DNA of 64,000 nucleotides from Halorhabdus sp. CBA1104 (GCF_009690625.1 NZ_CP033878.1:1550001-1614000); one strand, 5' to 3'. Counted from the first letter of the stretch, positions 18,031-27,084 are shown. Notes: generated by a model from the sequence alone, not told the origin. Translations and numbers: made by a program.

Positions 18031-18996
18031 TTAGAGCGCCCTCGCTTTGTACTGGTAGTAGAGGTACGGCGCGACCACGAGCAGTCCCATCGCCAGCAGG
18101 ATGGTCGCGATCGCGGCGGCATACGCCCAGTGCTGGAGGTTGAACGCCTCGCGCACCATCAGCGTCGCGAGCACGTCAGTCCCTTTGGGGGGTCGGTACG
18201 TCCCGAACATCGCATAGAGGAACGTGAAGATCTTCAGCGCGAAGATCATCAGCACGACAGCTGCACTCACCGAGGCCGACTTCAACTGCGGGATGATGAC
18301 CCGCCAGTAGGTCTTGATGATGCTCGCGCCGTCGACCTTCGCGGCCTCGAACTGGTCGTTGGGAATCGACTGCAAGCCGGCCAGGAACACGACCATACAG
18401 TAGCCGCTGAACTGCCATATTAACGCGAAGATGACAGCTCCCAGCACCAACTGTGGATCCCCGATCCAGTTGTACGGTCCGAGGCCGAACAACCCGATGA
18501 AGGTGTTGACGAGTCCGTTTTCGAAGTTGTACATCCACAGCCAGAACTGGGCCGTCACGACAAAGGAAAGGGCCATCGGCAACAGGTAGATCGTCTGGAT
18601 CGCGCCCTTCTGGCGGATGTCTCGATCGAGGAGAATCGCCAGGAACAGGCCCAGGATGAGCGAGATGCTCGTGAACGCGACCAGCAGGACGAACGTGTTC
18701 CTGCCGGTCGAGAACACGGCCGGATCCGCCAACGCCTGGGCGTACATCTCAAAGTCCAGTTGGCTGTAGTCCGGCGGTTGGAGGAACCCCTCGTAATCCG
18801 TCAACGAGATCAAGAAGTTCCAGATGATCCCGCCGTAGACAGCCAGCCCCATCAGCAGTAATGGGATCAGCCAGAACGGCGAGGATCGAACGAAGTCACT
18901 CTTCCAGAACCGCCGTAAGCGTTCGCGCCTATCGGTCTCAGTAGCGTGGCCACCGCTAGCACCGGGTCCAGCTACCGTGTCTTGTGAACCTGCCAT
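18031..18996 (-). CDS. Sugar ABC transporter permease, MalF/TsgB type
   Basis: A 321-residue permease with about six helices after a hydrophilic N-terminus of about 40 residues. Its EAA loop reads FEAAKVDGASIIKTYWRVIIP. With the adjacent MalG-type permease it forms the heterodimeric channel of a CUT1 importer. The start follows the binding-protein stop by 30 bases. The order binding protein, MalF-type, MalG-type is typical of haloarchaeal glucose-type (tsg) transporters. Confidence 0.92.
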   Translation of the reverse strand: MAGSQDTVAGPGASGGHATETDRRERLRRFWKSDFVRSSPFWLIPLLLMGLAVYGGIIWNFLISLTDYEGFLQPPDYSQLDFEMYAQALADPAVFSTGRNTFVLLVAFTSISLILGLFLAILLDRDIRQKGAIQTIYLLPMALSFVVTAQFWLWMYNFENGLVNTFIGLFGLGPYNWIGDPQLVLGAVIFALIWQFSGYCMVVFLAGLQSIPNDQFEAAKVDGASIIKTYWRVIIPQLKSASVSAAVVLMIFALKIFTFLYAMFGTYRPPKGTDVLATLMVREAFNLQHWAYAAAIATILLAMGLLVVAPYLYYQYKARAL

Positions 18997-19026
18997 GATT
19001 GAAACGATGAGGTGAAGATTTGGGCG

Positions 19027-20376
19027 TTACTGTGAGACAACGTCGGTAAGGCCCGACACTGTCTGGTCGACGTTGTACGGCCCCATGAAGTTACTTCCAA
19101 TCACGTCCTTTGCCTCACTCAGCTGCTCTGGCGAGACGGCCAGGCCGTGTGCGATCGTGGGCGGGAACTTCTCTTTGTTCGCCAGGTGGTCGGCGTTCAT
19201 CTCGAGGAACGGCGTCAGCCGACTCGAATCGATATCGGTCCGGAGCGGGATCGCACCCTTGCGGTTCCCGAACTCGACCTGGGCGTCTTTCGTCCCCAGG
19301 AACTTCGCCCACATCTTCTGCTTGACCGGCGTGTTGGTGTCACGGGCGAAGGTGAACGCGTCGATGTGGAGCATGTACATGTCGCTCGTGCCCGGATACG
19401 CGATCCAGTCCCAGTCTTCCTGGTAGGAGACGCCACTGTCCTCGGCACGGTACATGCCGTACGCCCAGTTCCCCTGCTGGATGCAACCGGCGTTGCCATC
19501 CATCATCTGCTGGTTGCCCTCGGTGAAGGCGATCGTCGCAGCGTCACTGTTGATATGGTTTTCCAGCATCTCCTTGGTGACTTCGAGAGCGTTCCGGAGG
19601 TGGTCCTCGTCGACGTCCCCCTCGATGTAGTTCATGTAGGCGTCGTAGCCGCCATCCATGCCAAGGAAGTTCTGGAAGACCAGCTGGAGGGTCGTCCACG
19701 CACCCGACATGGCGTGAGCCATCGGGTCGGCGTCGGTTTCTTGACCGATCGTTTCGAACGCGTCGAGGAGATCGTTCGGATTGTCGATCGCACTCGGATC
19801 GACACCGGCATCATCGAAGACGTGCACGTTGTAGAACAGATTGTTCATCCGGTGAGAGACCAGCGGCATCGACCGGTACTCGCCGTTGAGCTGGGACTCC
19901 GTTGCCGCCCTGGAGTTCATCGTCTCCGTGTAGTTGTTCTCCTCCCAGACGTCGGTGATGTTTGCCAGCAACCCACCGTACTGGGTGATGTTCTGGCCGG
20001 GCCAGGCCTGCCAGGCTGCCGGCGGGTCCCGGTTGGCGAGCCGTCGCGCGACCACAGAGTCGAGGTTGACGTTCCCCGTCCCGCCGATCGGCCGGAAGTT
20101 GGTCGCCAGATCCGGGTACTCCTCTTTGAACATCGAGGTCAACTTCTCGACGGCCGCCGCACCGTCCCCGCCGGTCCAGGCGTGGAGGACTTCGAGCTCG
20201 GTATCGTTGGGTGTCGGCTCACTGCTCTCGGTCGTCGTATCTGTGTCCGCGGGGGCCTCGGTCGTCGTATCGCCACCGCCACAACCGGCCAACCCAGCCA
20301 TGGCAAGCCCTGCTGACGCTCCGAGAACACTCCGACGGGAAACGGTGTCGCCACCGGTACTGGTATCTTCTGTCAT
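19027..20376 (-). CDS. Tat-exported sugar-binding lipoprotein of the ABC importer
   Basis: The 449-residue extracellular solute-binding protein (family 1) starts with a twin-arginine signal, SRRSVLGASAGLAMAGLAGC. It combines the RR motif with a lipobox ending at Cys32, so it is probably exported folded and lipid-anchored. An acidic Thr-rich linker precedes the binding domain (LEVLHAWTGGDGAAAV). Conserved features such as EGNQQMMDGNAGCIQQGNW fit sugar-binding proteins. It lies 118 bases after the ATPase gene and has its own TATA region and a palindrome at 20395-20409, so binding protein and permeases can be transcribed separately from the ATPase. Confidence 0.93.
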   Translation of the reverse strand: MTEDTSTGGDTVSRRSVLGASAGLAMAGLAGCGGGDTTTEAPADTDTTTESSEPTPNDTELEVLHAWTGGDGAAAVEKLTSMFKEEYPDLATNFRPIGGTGNVNLDSVVARRLANRDPPAAWQAWPGQNITQYGGLLANITDVWEENNYTETMNSRAATESQLNGEYRSMPLVSHRMNNLFYNVHVFDDAGVDPSAIDNPNDLLDAFETIGQETDADPMAHAMSGAWTTLQLVFQNFLGMDGGYDAYMNYIEGDVDEDHLRNALEVTKEMLENHINSDAATIAFTEGNQQMMDGNAGCIQQGNWAYGMYRAEDSGVSYQEDWDWIAYPGTSDMYMLHIDAFTFARDTNTPVKQKMWAKFLGTKDAQVEFGNRKGAIPLRTDIDSSRLTPFLEMNADHLANKEKFPPTIAHGLAVSPEQLSEAKDVIGSNFMGPYNVDQTVSGLTDVVSQ

Positions 20377-20394
20377 ACATTTCTGTGTTCAACG

Positions 20395-20409
20395 TACTCC
20401 TATTTAGTA
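20395..20409 (-). promoter_or_regulatory. TACT-N7-AGTA palindrome over the core promoter of the sugar-binding protein
   Basis: On the coding strand this reads TACT-AAATAGG-AGTA, at 19 to 33 bases before the ATG at 20376. It therefore covers the TATA-like ACTAAATAG. It closely resembles the TACT-N7/8-GAGTA motif published for the haloarchaeal sugar regulator TrmB. A TrmB-type repressor binding here would block transcription; this is inference from motif and position. Confidence 0.5.
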
Positions 20410-20494
20410 ATTGTGGTAGAATTTTTATGTTGAATAGCGAGCCCTGAGACTCACAGACGGCAAAACAAACGACCAACTGCTCGCCGCGACCGAT

Positions 20495-21655
20495 TCAAGC
20501 CGGTTTTGCGCCTTTGAGTGGCCGGTCACCTTCGATCTCCCCGAGACTCCGATTGTGCAACGATTCGCCCGTTTCGGCATCGAAGAGGTGGATCGCACTC
20601 TCGGGCAGCCCGATCCCGATCGATTCGAGTTCGTCGACGTTTCGCATCCCGCTGATCGTCGACGTCAGCGCGGATTCAGTCCGGTCCTGACTCTCGAAAG
20701 CGAGGTGGACCGTGTTCTCGTCGCCCATCGGTTCGACGACGTCGACGGTAGCCGGGAACTCGTGTCTCCGTTCCGCTGCATCGAGAATCTCGACGTCCTC
20801 GGGCCGAATGCCAAAGACGAGCTCGTCGTGACCCTCGATGTTTGCCAGTACGTCGTCGCTGAGCGGGTACTCGAAGTACTCGCCGACGAGACGCCCATCT
20901 TCGAGCGTGACCTCGAGGAAGTTCATCGACGGATCGCCAATGAAGCCGGCGACGAACTGGTTGTTGGGCCGGTGATAGCACTCCAGTGGCGTCCCGACCT
21001 GCTGGAGTTCACCGTCGTTGAGGACGGCGATTCGATCGGACATCGTCATCGCCTCCGTCTGGTCGTGAGTGACGTAGATGGTCGTCGTATCGAGATCCTC
21101 CTGGAGGTGTTGGAGTTCCGTCCGCATCTCCGAGCGGAGTTTCGCGTCCAGATTCGCCAGCGGTTCGTCCAGCAGGAACGCCTCCGGTTCGCGGACGATC
21201 GCTCGGCCAAGCGCGACCCGCTGCTGTTGGCCCCCCGAAAGTTCACCGGGTTTCCGGTCGAGCAGCGCGTCGATCCCCAGCATCTCGGCGGCGTCCTCGA
21301 CTCGTGTACGGATCTCATCTTTCGAGAGGTCAGTGGCTTCCTCGAGCCCGAAGGACATGTTCCCGCGGACCGTCATGTGGGGGTAGAGAGCGTACGACTG
21401 GAAGACCATCGCCACGTCACGTTCCTGGGGCGAGAGGTTCGTAATCGGCTTATCGTCTAGACTGATCGTGCCCTCGGTGGGCATTTCGAGCCCGGCGACC
21501 ATCCGAAGGGTCGTCGACTTACCACACCCTGACGGACCGACCAAAACGAGGAACTCACCGTCCTGAATGTTGAGATCGAGATCGTCAACCGCGATAATCT
21601 CGCCGCTCTGATCCTGGAATTTTTTGGTCACTCCGTCGAGTATTACGTTCGCCAT
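20495..21655 (-). CDS. Sugar ABC transporter ATP-binding protein (MalK/UgpC type)
   Basis: A 386-residue ATPase that powers the importer. Walker A GPSGCGKST is at 40-48, the Q-loop in VFQSYALYPHM, the signature LSGGQ at 139-143, Walker B FLLDEPLANLD near 160-170, and the H-loop in THDQTEAM. The C-terminal third (after about residue 240) is a MalK-like regulatory OB-fold domain with FGIRPEDVEI. It is transcribed ahead of the binding-protein gene. Its promoter is a strong TATA element at 21676-21690. Confidence 0.95.
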   Translation of the reverse strand: MANVILDGVTKKFQDQSGEIIAVDDLDLNIQDGEFLVLVGPSGCGKSTTLRMVAGLEMPTEGTISLDDKPITNLSPQERDVAMVFQSYALYPHMTVRGNMSFGLEEATDLSKDEIRTRVEDAAEMLGIDALLDRKPGELSGGQQQRVALGRAIVREPEAFLLDEPLANLDAKLRSEMRTELQHLQEDLDTTTIYVTHDQTEAMTMSDRIAVLNDGELQQVGTPLECYHRPNNQFVAGFIGDPSMNFLEVTLEDGRLVGEYFEYPLSDDVLANIEGHDELVFGIRPEDVEILDAAERRHEFPATVDVVEPMGDENTVHLAFESQDRTESALTSTISGMRNVDELESIGIGLPESAIHLFDAETGESLHNRSLGEIEGDRPLKGAKPA

Positions 21656-21675
21656 GTTCGATTGTGCGGTATTCT

Positions 21676-21690
21676 GGTATAAATAATTTA
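21676..21690 (-). promoter_or_regulatory. TATA element of the ABC ATPase gene
   Basis: The coding strand reads TAAATTATTTATACC, about 22 to 35 bases before the ATG at 21655. This is the right distance for a leaderless transcript. The flanking GTCTAAC 7-mer (21695-21701) recurs inside the TTGTTAGACAA repeat at 23723-23733, upstream of the receptor-like gene. Confidence 0.5.
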
Positions 21691-21765
21691 TTGTGTCTAA
21701 CGATCACGATCGCAGACGGAGCCGAAACCCCGACACGAGGAGGGAGTCGTCCGGGGCCAACCCAC

Positions 21766-23640
21766 TCAGTCCGCCGAGAGGTCGCCGACGTAGAGGTCGC
21801 CCTCGCTGTCGGTGTCGAACTCTTCGAGGGCGTCGTGGAGCGGGCGCGCGTATTGGGTGAGGTCTTGGGCACGTTCGGACACCGCAGTGAGTTCCGAGGC
21901 TTGTTCTTCGGCCGCACCGGCGACGATGCCCGATTCCGCGAGCGTCTCCTCACTCAGGGTCGCGACCTCACCGACCCGGGCGGCGATCTCGTTGAGACGA
22001 TCGACCTGTTCGTCCACGTCTTGGTCAGTTTCCTCGGCAGCAAGCTGCTCGAAGCTGTCGGCCAGGTCGTCGATCTCCGCTGAGACGTCCTGAAGGCGCT
22101 CTTTTTGATCGTCGGCATCGTCGGCGATCCGCTGGACAGAATCGGCAACGTGACCGCTCGCGACGCGAACGCTGTCGGAACTGGCCTGGAGGACCTCGCC
22201 GGTCTCCTCGACCCGGACGGCGAACTGTTTCAGTTCCTCGGTGGTCCGCTCTAGTTCCGCGACCATCTCGTTGAACGACGTCGCGATCTGATCCATCGCT
22301 TCGTTCTCCCCATCCGGGTCGAGACGTTGGGTCAGATCCCCGTCTGCACACTGTCGCATCGTGTCTGAGTATTCCTCAGCCTTCTGCTGGAGGTACTCGT
22401 TCATCCGCATCGCCTCTGCTCGGGAGACTTCGGCCTCTTTGCGAGCCCGTTCGGCCTCCGTTATCTGCTGGTTGAGCGACGAGCGCATGTTCTCGAACCC
22501 GTCGTACAGTTCACCGATAGCGTCGATCCGGGACGTCCCCGCTGTCGCTTCGAGATCGCCATCGCGAAGCTTGCCTGCCCAGTGGCGTAAGCGATTGAGG
22601 TCACGTGTCGTGTTGTACCCGATCGCGGCCCCCAAGACACCGACGAGGATGACGCCGCCGAGGGTAGCAAGCCGCCCCCATCGCGAGATGGCCCAGACGA
22701 ACCCGTAGACGCTCGACCGGGGTTCGTGGACGAGGACAGTCCAGTTCAGCGGGACGTTCGTGACACTGATCGGAGCATATCCCACAGTGTATTGTTCGTC
22801 GATAACAGCCGTTTTGGCCGCCATATCGGGGATCACACCAGCCGGCCGATCGGTGCCACGCAACGTCGCTGCGAGCGTGACCGGGTGCAGTGCCCGCTGG
22901 TCGCCGTACTGGCCGAGGACCTCCGCGCTCTCGCCAGCCACCTGTACGATACCGTCGTCGTTGACGACCTGCGTGAAACGATCGTCACTGGTCGTGTCGA
23001 TCGACGACGCCAGGTCAGCGACGGAGTACTCCATGACGAGGTACCGATCTGGATGGTCAGCGGCTGGGCTGACGAACGCGACGACAGGCGTCTCGCCAAC
23101 CCGATGGACGTCAGTGACGTGGACGTCCATCACGTCCAGCGAATCGAAGGGGGTAGACTGAATCCACGCGCGGGTCGTCTCTGAGAGATTCATCTCGAAA
23201 GAGATCTGCGGGCTGGCGACGACCCGGGGAGCATGCTCGGAATAATTCAGCAGATAGATGCCGTGAACGCCGTAGACGTTCCCGGCTGTCGTTGCCAGTT
23301 CCTGTTGGATATCGAATCGAGACCCCGGGTCTGTTCGACTCAACGCGGTGTCTTTCGATGCGAGTTTCACCGAGATAGAGTTGCGCTCGACCCACGTTTC
23401 GATCGCGTTTGCCTGTTGAGACGCCAGATTCTGGTACTCCTCTTTGACGTTCTGTTCGACCTGCTCGGCGACGGCCCCGGTTGCCGTCGCTCCGATAACG
23501 CCGATCGCCAGGCCCATGACCACCAAGATGAGTGCGAACTTGAGCGTGAAGCGCCGGCGGATGAAATTCGGCACGACTCGACTGAATACGGACCCCCCAT
23601 CGGACCCAGCCGTCGAATCGACCTCCCGATCATCTGTCAT
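21766..23640 (-). CDS. Chemoreceptor-like membrane protein lacking the CheA/CheW-binding tip
   Basis: The 624-residue protein has a membrane helix at about 32-52, a periplasmic-side Cache-like sensor region of about 270 residues, a second helix near 325-350 (GGVILVGVLGAAIGY), and two HAMP-like units (DGDLEATAG, DGDLTQRLD). A short coiled coil then ends the protein. In transducers the coil folds back at a highly conserved tip such as [14 protein letters not shown]. Here the helix turns at EETDQDVDEQVDRL and that tip is absent, although flanking heptads such as GAAEEQASELTAVSERAQDL remain. It should therefore be unable to recruit CheA/CheW. It lies 110 bases upstream of the sugar importer on the same strand. 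Confidence 0.85.
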   Translation of the reverse strand: MTDDREVDSTAGSDGGSVFSRVVPNFIRRRFTLKFALILVVMGLAIGVIGATATGAVAEQVEQNVKEEYQNLASQQANAIETWVERNSISVKLASKDTALSRTDPGSRFDIQQELATTAGNVYGVHGIYLLNYSEHAPRVVASPQISFEMNLSETTRAWIQSTPFDSLDVMDVHVTDVHRVGETPVVAFVSPAADHPDRYLVMEYSVADLASSIDTTSDDRFTQVVNDDGIVQVAGESAEVLGQYGDQRALHPVTLAATLRGTDRPAGVIPDMAAKTAVIDEQYTVGYAPISVTNVPLNWTVLVHEPRSSVYGFVWAISRWGRLATLGGVILVGVLGAAIGYNTTRDLNRLRHWAGKLRDGDLEATAGTSRIDAIGELYDGFENMRSSLNQQITEAERARKEAEVSRAEAMRMNEYLQQKAEEYSDTMRQCADGDLTQRLDPDGENEAMDQIATSFNEMVAELERTTEELKQFAVRVEETGEVLQASSDSVRVASGHVADSVQRIADDADDQKERLQDVSAEIDDLADSFEQLAAEETDQDVDEQVDRLNEIAARVGEVATLSEETLAESGIVAGAAEEQASELTAVSERAQDLTQYARPLHDALEEFDTDSEGDLYVGDLSAD

Positions 23641-24289
23641 CGTTTATCCTCGTGATTGTACCCATGTGGTATGGCCCCGTATATGTTTCTCAAAGCAGTT
23701 TTGCACAGTCCCGGGACCCATATTGTTAGACAAAAATCATAATGGTCGTTCAAACGTTTGCGATGGGCGAACAGTAAGAGCCCACTAGAATCGGACGAGA
23801 CGGATGAATCCAAACACACAGACCGCCTACCCCGAACTCGCTCGCCACCCGTCGGAATACCGAGCTGAAGGGGTGCAAATCGTTCATTGTTTGCAAACGC
23901 TAATGATTGCGATGCAGTAGGGGAGTCCGTGGCACAGCCGATCGGAGTGGGCCTCACCACCAGCGCCAAGACGTACTCTGCAGACCGGTCAGAGATGTCG
24001 CCCATCGGGCGAGGTACGCACTGGAGTACCCATCGCGTCGACGACGGTCGGCACGAAGACTGGGCCAGACGTCCAAAGCGAGCTGGTCCGAATTCGTTTC
24101 CACATCGTGAACGAACGAGGAGTATCCGAAGACGACGAACCGTCATACGGAGCGTATCGTTTCCAGTCAGTGAACGGGTCGGGTCGAGCGACCAACGTAA
24201 CAAGCGTACGTTTGTAATACCAAATTCCCGACACACGAATCAGGGGCTCTCAGGCTGGGGAAGTCGTCGAGAATCCGGTCCGTAGTGGG
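23641..24289. other. Non-coding or decayed region between the receptor and SMC-like genes
   Basis: About 650 bases without a supported gene. Long open frames on both strands have compositions unlike haloarchaeal proteins (rich in Arg, Ser and Cys, poor in Asp/Glu). The left part holds the promoter of the receptor gene (GTATATGTT near 23680) and an exact inverted repeat TTGT-TAG-ACAA at 23723-23733. The right part could be a heavily eroded gene, but no family is recognisable. Confidence 0.4.
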
Positions 24290-26221
24290 CTACTGGAGGG
24301 CCTCCGCCGGGATCCGGTCGTGACGGTCGGCCACCGCCTGGGCATCCTCGGGAAGCAAGGCGACGAGCAAGACATCGACGTACTCCGAGAAATGATCGAC
24401 GAGTTTCGACGTTCGCTCGGCGTCGATCGCTTCCAAGGAGTCGAGAAGGATGAACGGGACGTCCTCGTAGACTTCGTGGGTGAGATACCCAGCGAGGGCG
24501 AAGACGAGCCCGATCAGTTCGCGCTCGCTTTCGCTCAGATTGTCGATCGTCTCCTCGTACCCAACGCCGTCGGCCGACTCCCGAATAACGTGTAGGTTGA
24601 AACTGCTATCGGCAGCTGGGCTAGCCTGGGACGAGCGCTTCTCGATCCAGACACGAGTAATGTTATCGTACCCCAGGACGTCGAGTAGCTCGTCCATGTG
24701 CTGGTTGAACGTCTCGACGGCCCGCTGTTCGAGGCGATCGATACGGGCACGCTGCTCGGCGATCTGGTCGCGCAACTCCGACCGTTGTTCGTTCAGATCT
24801 GCCACAGCCGGTAACGCCTGGATCGACTCGATGTCGTCGGTAACGTCTTCGAGTTGCTGATTGAGTTGGCCCCGTTCGTACTGTAAGTCGCTGAGCCGTT
24901 CGTACATCTCCAGTAGATCGTCGTCCCGGAGTTGCTGTGTGTCTGCAACTTCGCGTTCGAGATCTGCGATGGTGTCGGCGAGTTCCGACTGTCGCGATTC
25001 GAGTGTGGACCGACGCTCACGCCGCTGGTTGAGTCGCTTGCGCAGCGACGAGCGCTCACGTTCGATCCGGTCTTGTTCGTCGAGCGTCGTTTCGATCGTC
25101 TCCCGTTCGTCTTCGAGCGTCTCGACGCGTGACGTCACGTCTGTCCGCTCGGCGCGCTTTTGTTCGATGACCGCTCGAAGCGAATCGAGCCGAACATCGA
25201 CGTCGTTGCGAGTGACAGGACTCCCACACGTCCAACAGACCAAATCACGTTCGTCGTCCGGTGCCAGTTCGCTGGTCGGATCACTGTCGGTGGGTTCGAT
25301 GCCAGGCAGTTCCAGTGACCCGTCGAGTAGGTCCTGGTTGAATTCGACGATCGTAAACAGTGCGTTGATCGTCTCTTCGAGCTGTCGACGCCGTTCACGC
25401 GCGACGGCGAGATCCTCTTTGACCTGCTCGAGATCCTCGTCAGTGTACTCGACGCCCTCGTCTGTGCCGGTGAGTTCCGCCAGTTCCCCTTCCAGTGACT
25501 CGATCTCGGCTTCGACGACCTCGATCTCGTTTTCGACGCGGTTGTGCTCTTGTCGGGCCTCGTCGAGTTCTTCGACGAGTGAATCGGCCTCGGCCGCCGT
25601 TTCGTGATCGGCCTCGTAGGCGTCGATCTCCGTCCGAAGCGTGGCGATCTCGTCGTCGATCGACTCGACGTCCGCCTGGAGGGATTGTCGCCGATCCTCC
25701 AGGGCCGGCAGTTCGTCTTTCCGCTCACCGACCCGATCGATCCGGTCGTCGAGTTGCCGTTTTTCCCGCTGTAAGGACTCGATGCGGCGTTCGATCTCGT
25801 CCGTGTCGATCGGACGCATGATGATCTCGCGGAGGTCCCCACCCCGTTCGACTGCTCGTCGCGCCGGATTGTTTTCGAGCAACGTGACGAACGTCTCGAC
25901 CAGTGAACCGTCGGCAACGTACGGCTCCCCGTCTACGTGGACGTCTTCACCGTCTCGCCGGAAGGTCCGCTCGTACCGTTGGTCACCGATCTGAAGGGCC
26001 ACCGACCCAGTGTCGGCATCTGTCTTGATCGAGCCAGCCGTCCCGCCAAGAGCACTGTCGACCGCCGAAAGGAACGACGTCCGGTTGGTCGCATTGCGAC
26101 CGCGAAGAACAGTCACGCCGGGATCGATCGTCACGTCTGTCTGCTCGATCCCACCGACGTTCTCGACGGAGACAGTGATAGCATCGGCCGCCATATCCGT
26201 ATCGGTAGCTGAGTGGACCAT
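24290..26221 (-). CDS. Archaea-specific SMC-related protein (Sph3/RdfA-neighbour type)
   Basis: A 643-residue SMC/Rad50-like protein. An N-terminal ATPase half (VENVGGIEQ, P-loop region LRGRNATNRTSFL at 39-51) is followed by about 180 residues of coiled coil. A central hook with LVCWTCGSP (CxxC) follows, then a return coil, the signature NLSESERELIGLVFA and Walker B FILLDSLEAID. The P-loop is unusual: the invariant Lys is Arg. The start at 26221 has a TTTATA box 24 bases upstream; a TTG 141 bases further up would lack this and add an unrelated tail. It is divergent from rdfA, the arrangement reported for the cell-shape genes sph3 and rdfA of Haloferax. Confidence 0.85.
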   Translation of the reverse strand: MVHSATDTDMAADAITVSVENVGGIEQTDVTIDPGVTVLRGRNATNRTSFLSAVDSALGGTAGSIKTDADTGSVALQIGDQRYERTFRRDGEDVHVDGEPYVADGSLVETFVTLLENNPARRAVERGGDLREIIMRPIDTDEIERRIESLQREKRQLDDRIDRVGERKDELPALEDRRQSLQADVESIDDEIATLRTEIDAYEADHETAAEADSLVEELDEARQEHNRVENEIEVVEAEIESLEGELAELTGTDEGVEYTDEDLEQVKEDLAVARERRRQLEETINALFTIVEFNQDLLDGSLELPGIEPTDSDPTSELAPDDERDLVCWTCGSPVTRNDVDVRLDSLRAVIEQKRAERTDVTSRVETLEDERETIETTLDEQDRIERERSSLRKRLNQRRERRSTLESRQSELADTIADLEREVADTQQLRDDDLLEMYERLSDLQYERGQLNQQLEDVTDDIESIQALPAVADLNEQRSELRDQIAEQRARIDRLEQRAVETFNQHMDELLDVLGYDNITRVWIEKRSSQASPAADSSFNLHVIRESADGVGYEETIDNLSESERELIGLVFALAGYLTHEVYEDVPFILLDSLEAIDAERTSKLVDHFSEYVDVLLVALLPEDAQAVADRHDRIPAEALQ

Positions 26222-26398
26222 TGATCGGAAAGTTAGGAGACGTCCTATAAATTCCCATCGGTAGTGTGGGTAGATTCCACAGGCGACACTGGTCAGTGAT
26301 TGACGTCGATCGACCGTAGGCTCCGATAGTATCATGTCCGCGGACCCGGTACGTACGGCCAATGTATGTGCTCTCGCTGACCGCTGAGGTGACTATCG

Positions 26399-27028
26399 AT
26401 GGCTGAGTCTCCGTGCTCGTGTAAGGTCGGTCGCGTCGCCGAACGCTACGATCTCTCGGATCTGGATACCGACCTACAGAGTCGCCACGACGCAGGAACG
26501 AGTTTGCGTGCCTTAGCGACAGTCCTCAACAAGCGAATCCTCCGGACGGCACTCGAGCGGGCTGGCGGGGACACGTCGACGCTCGTCTCCAGCGACCGCG
26601 GTGTCGATGCGCTGTTTGACGTCCTCGATGGCAGCACGGAAGCGACGGACACAGAACGCGTCAGGGTCAAGACGAGACTGGAACAGGCCGGCGTCGACGT
26701 CGAAGCAGTCACCGACGACTGGGTATCCCACGCGACGATCAAGAGCCACCTCAACGAGTGTCTGTCCGTCGATACGAGCCGGGAGACGTCGATCACTGAA
26801 TCGGACGCCATCGATACGATCGAGTGGACCAGAACACGCTCGGAGAACGTGATTGCAGAGACAATTGAGCGACTCCAGAACGCGGGACTGATCGCGGTTG
26901 GCGAGCCGACAACGAGCGTTAGGGCGCGGATTACCTGCGAAGACTGTGGTCGCTCCTACGCCGTTCGGGACCTACTAGACGCTGGAGGCTGTGCCTGTAG
27001 GGACGACGAATCACGTCCCCGAGAGTGA
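26399..27028 (+). CDS. rdfA: RdfA-family rod-determining factor
   Basis: This 209-residue protein matches the haloarchaeal RdfA family. It begins with a cysteine pair (CSCKVGRVAERYDL), has a central winged-helix-like helical region and ends with a zinc ribbon CEDCGRSYAVRDLLDAGGC. In Haloferax volcanii RdfA is needed for rod-shaped cells. It is probably a DNA-binding regulator, given the HTH-like body and ribbon, which is inference. Divergent from the SMC-like gene with 177 bases between the start codons, so both could share regulation. Confidence 0.82.
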   Translation: MAESPCSCKVGRVAERYDLSDLDTDLQSRHDAGTSLRALATVLNKRILRTALERAGGDTSTLVSSDRGVDALFDVLDGSTEATDTERVRVKTRLEQAGVDVEAVTDDWVSHATIKSHLNECLSVDTSRETSITESDAIDTIEWTRTRSENVIAETIERLQNAGLIAVGEPTTSVRARITCEDCGRSYAVRDLLDAGGCACRDDESRPRE

Positions 27029-27084
27029 GTTGATCGTTCACTTCGGGCGAACAGCATATGTACCCGTGAGCCGTTGGGCAACGC

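Noticed and set aside
23637-24236. A 199-residue open frame on the minus strand upstream of the receptor gene
   Set aside because: It is rich in Arg, Ser, Cys and Leu with few acidic residues, overlaps the promoter region and resembles no family. It looks like a chance frame.
26222-26362. A TTG-initiated 47-residue extension of the SMC-like protein
   Set aside because: A TATA box 24 bases upstream of the ATG at 26221 fits a leaderless start, and the extension has no family similarity.
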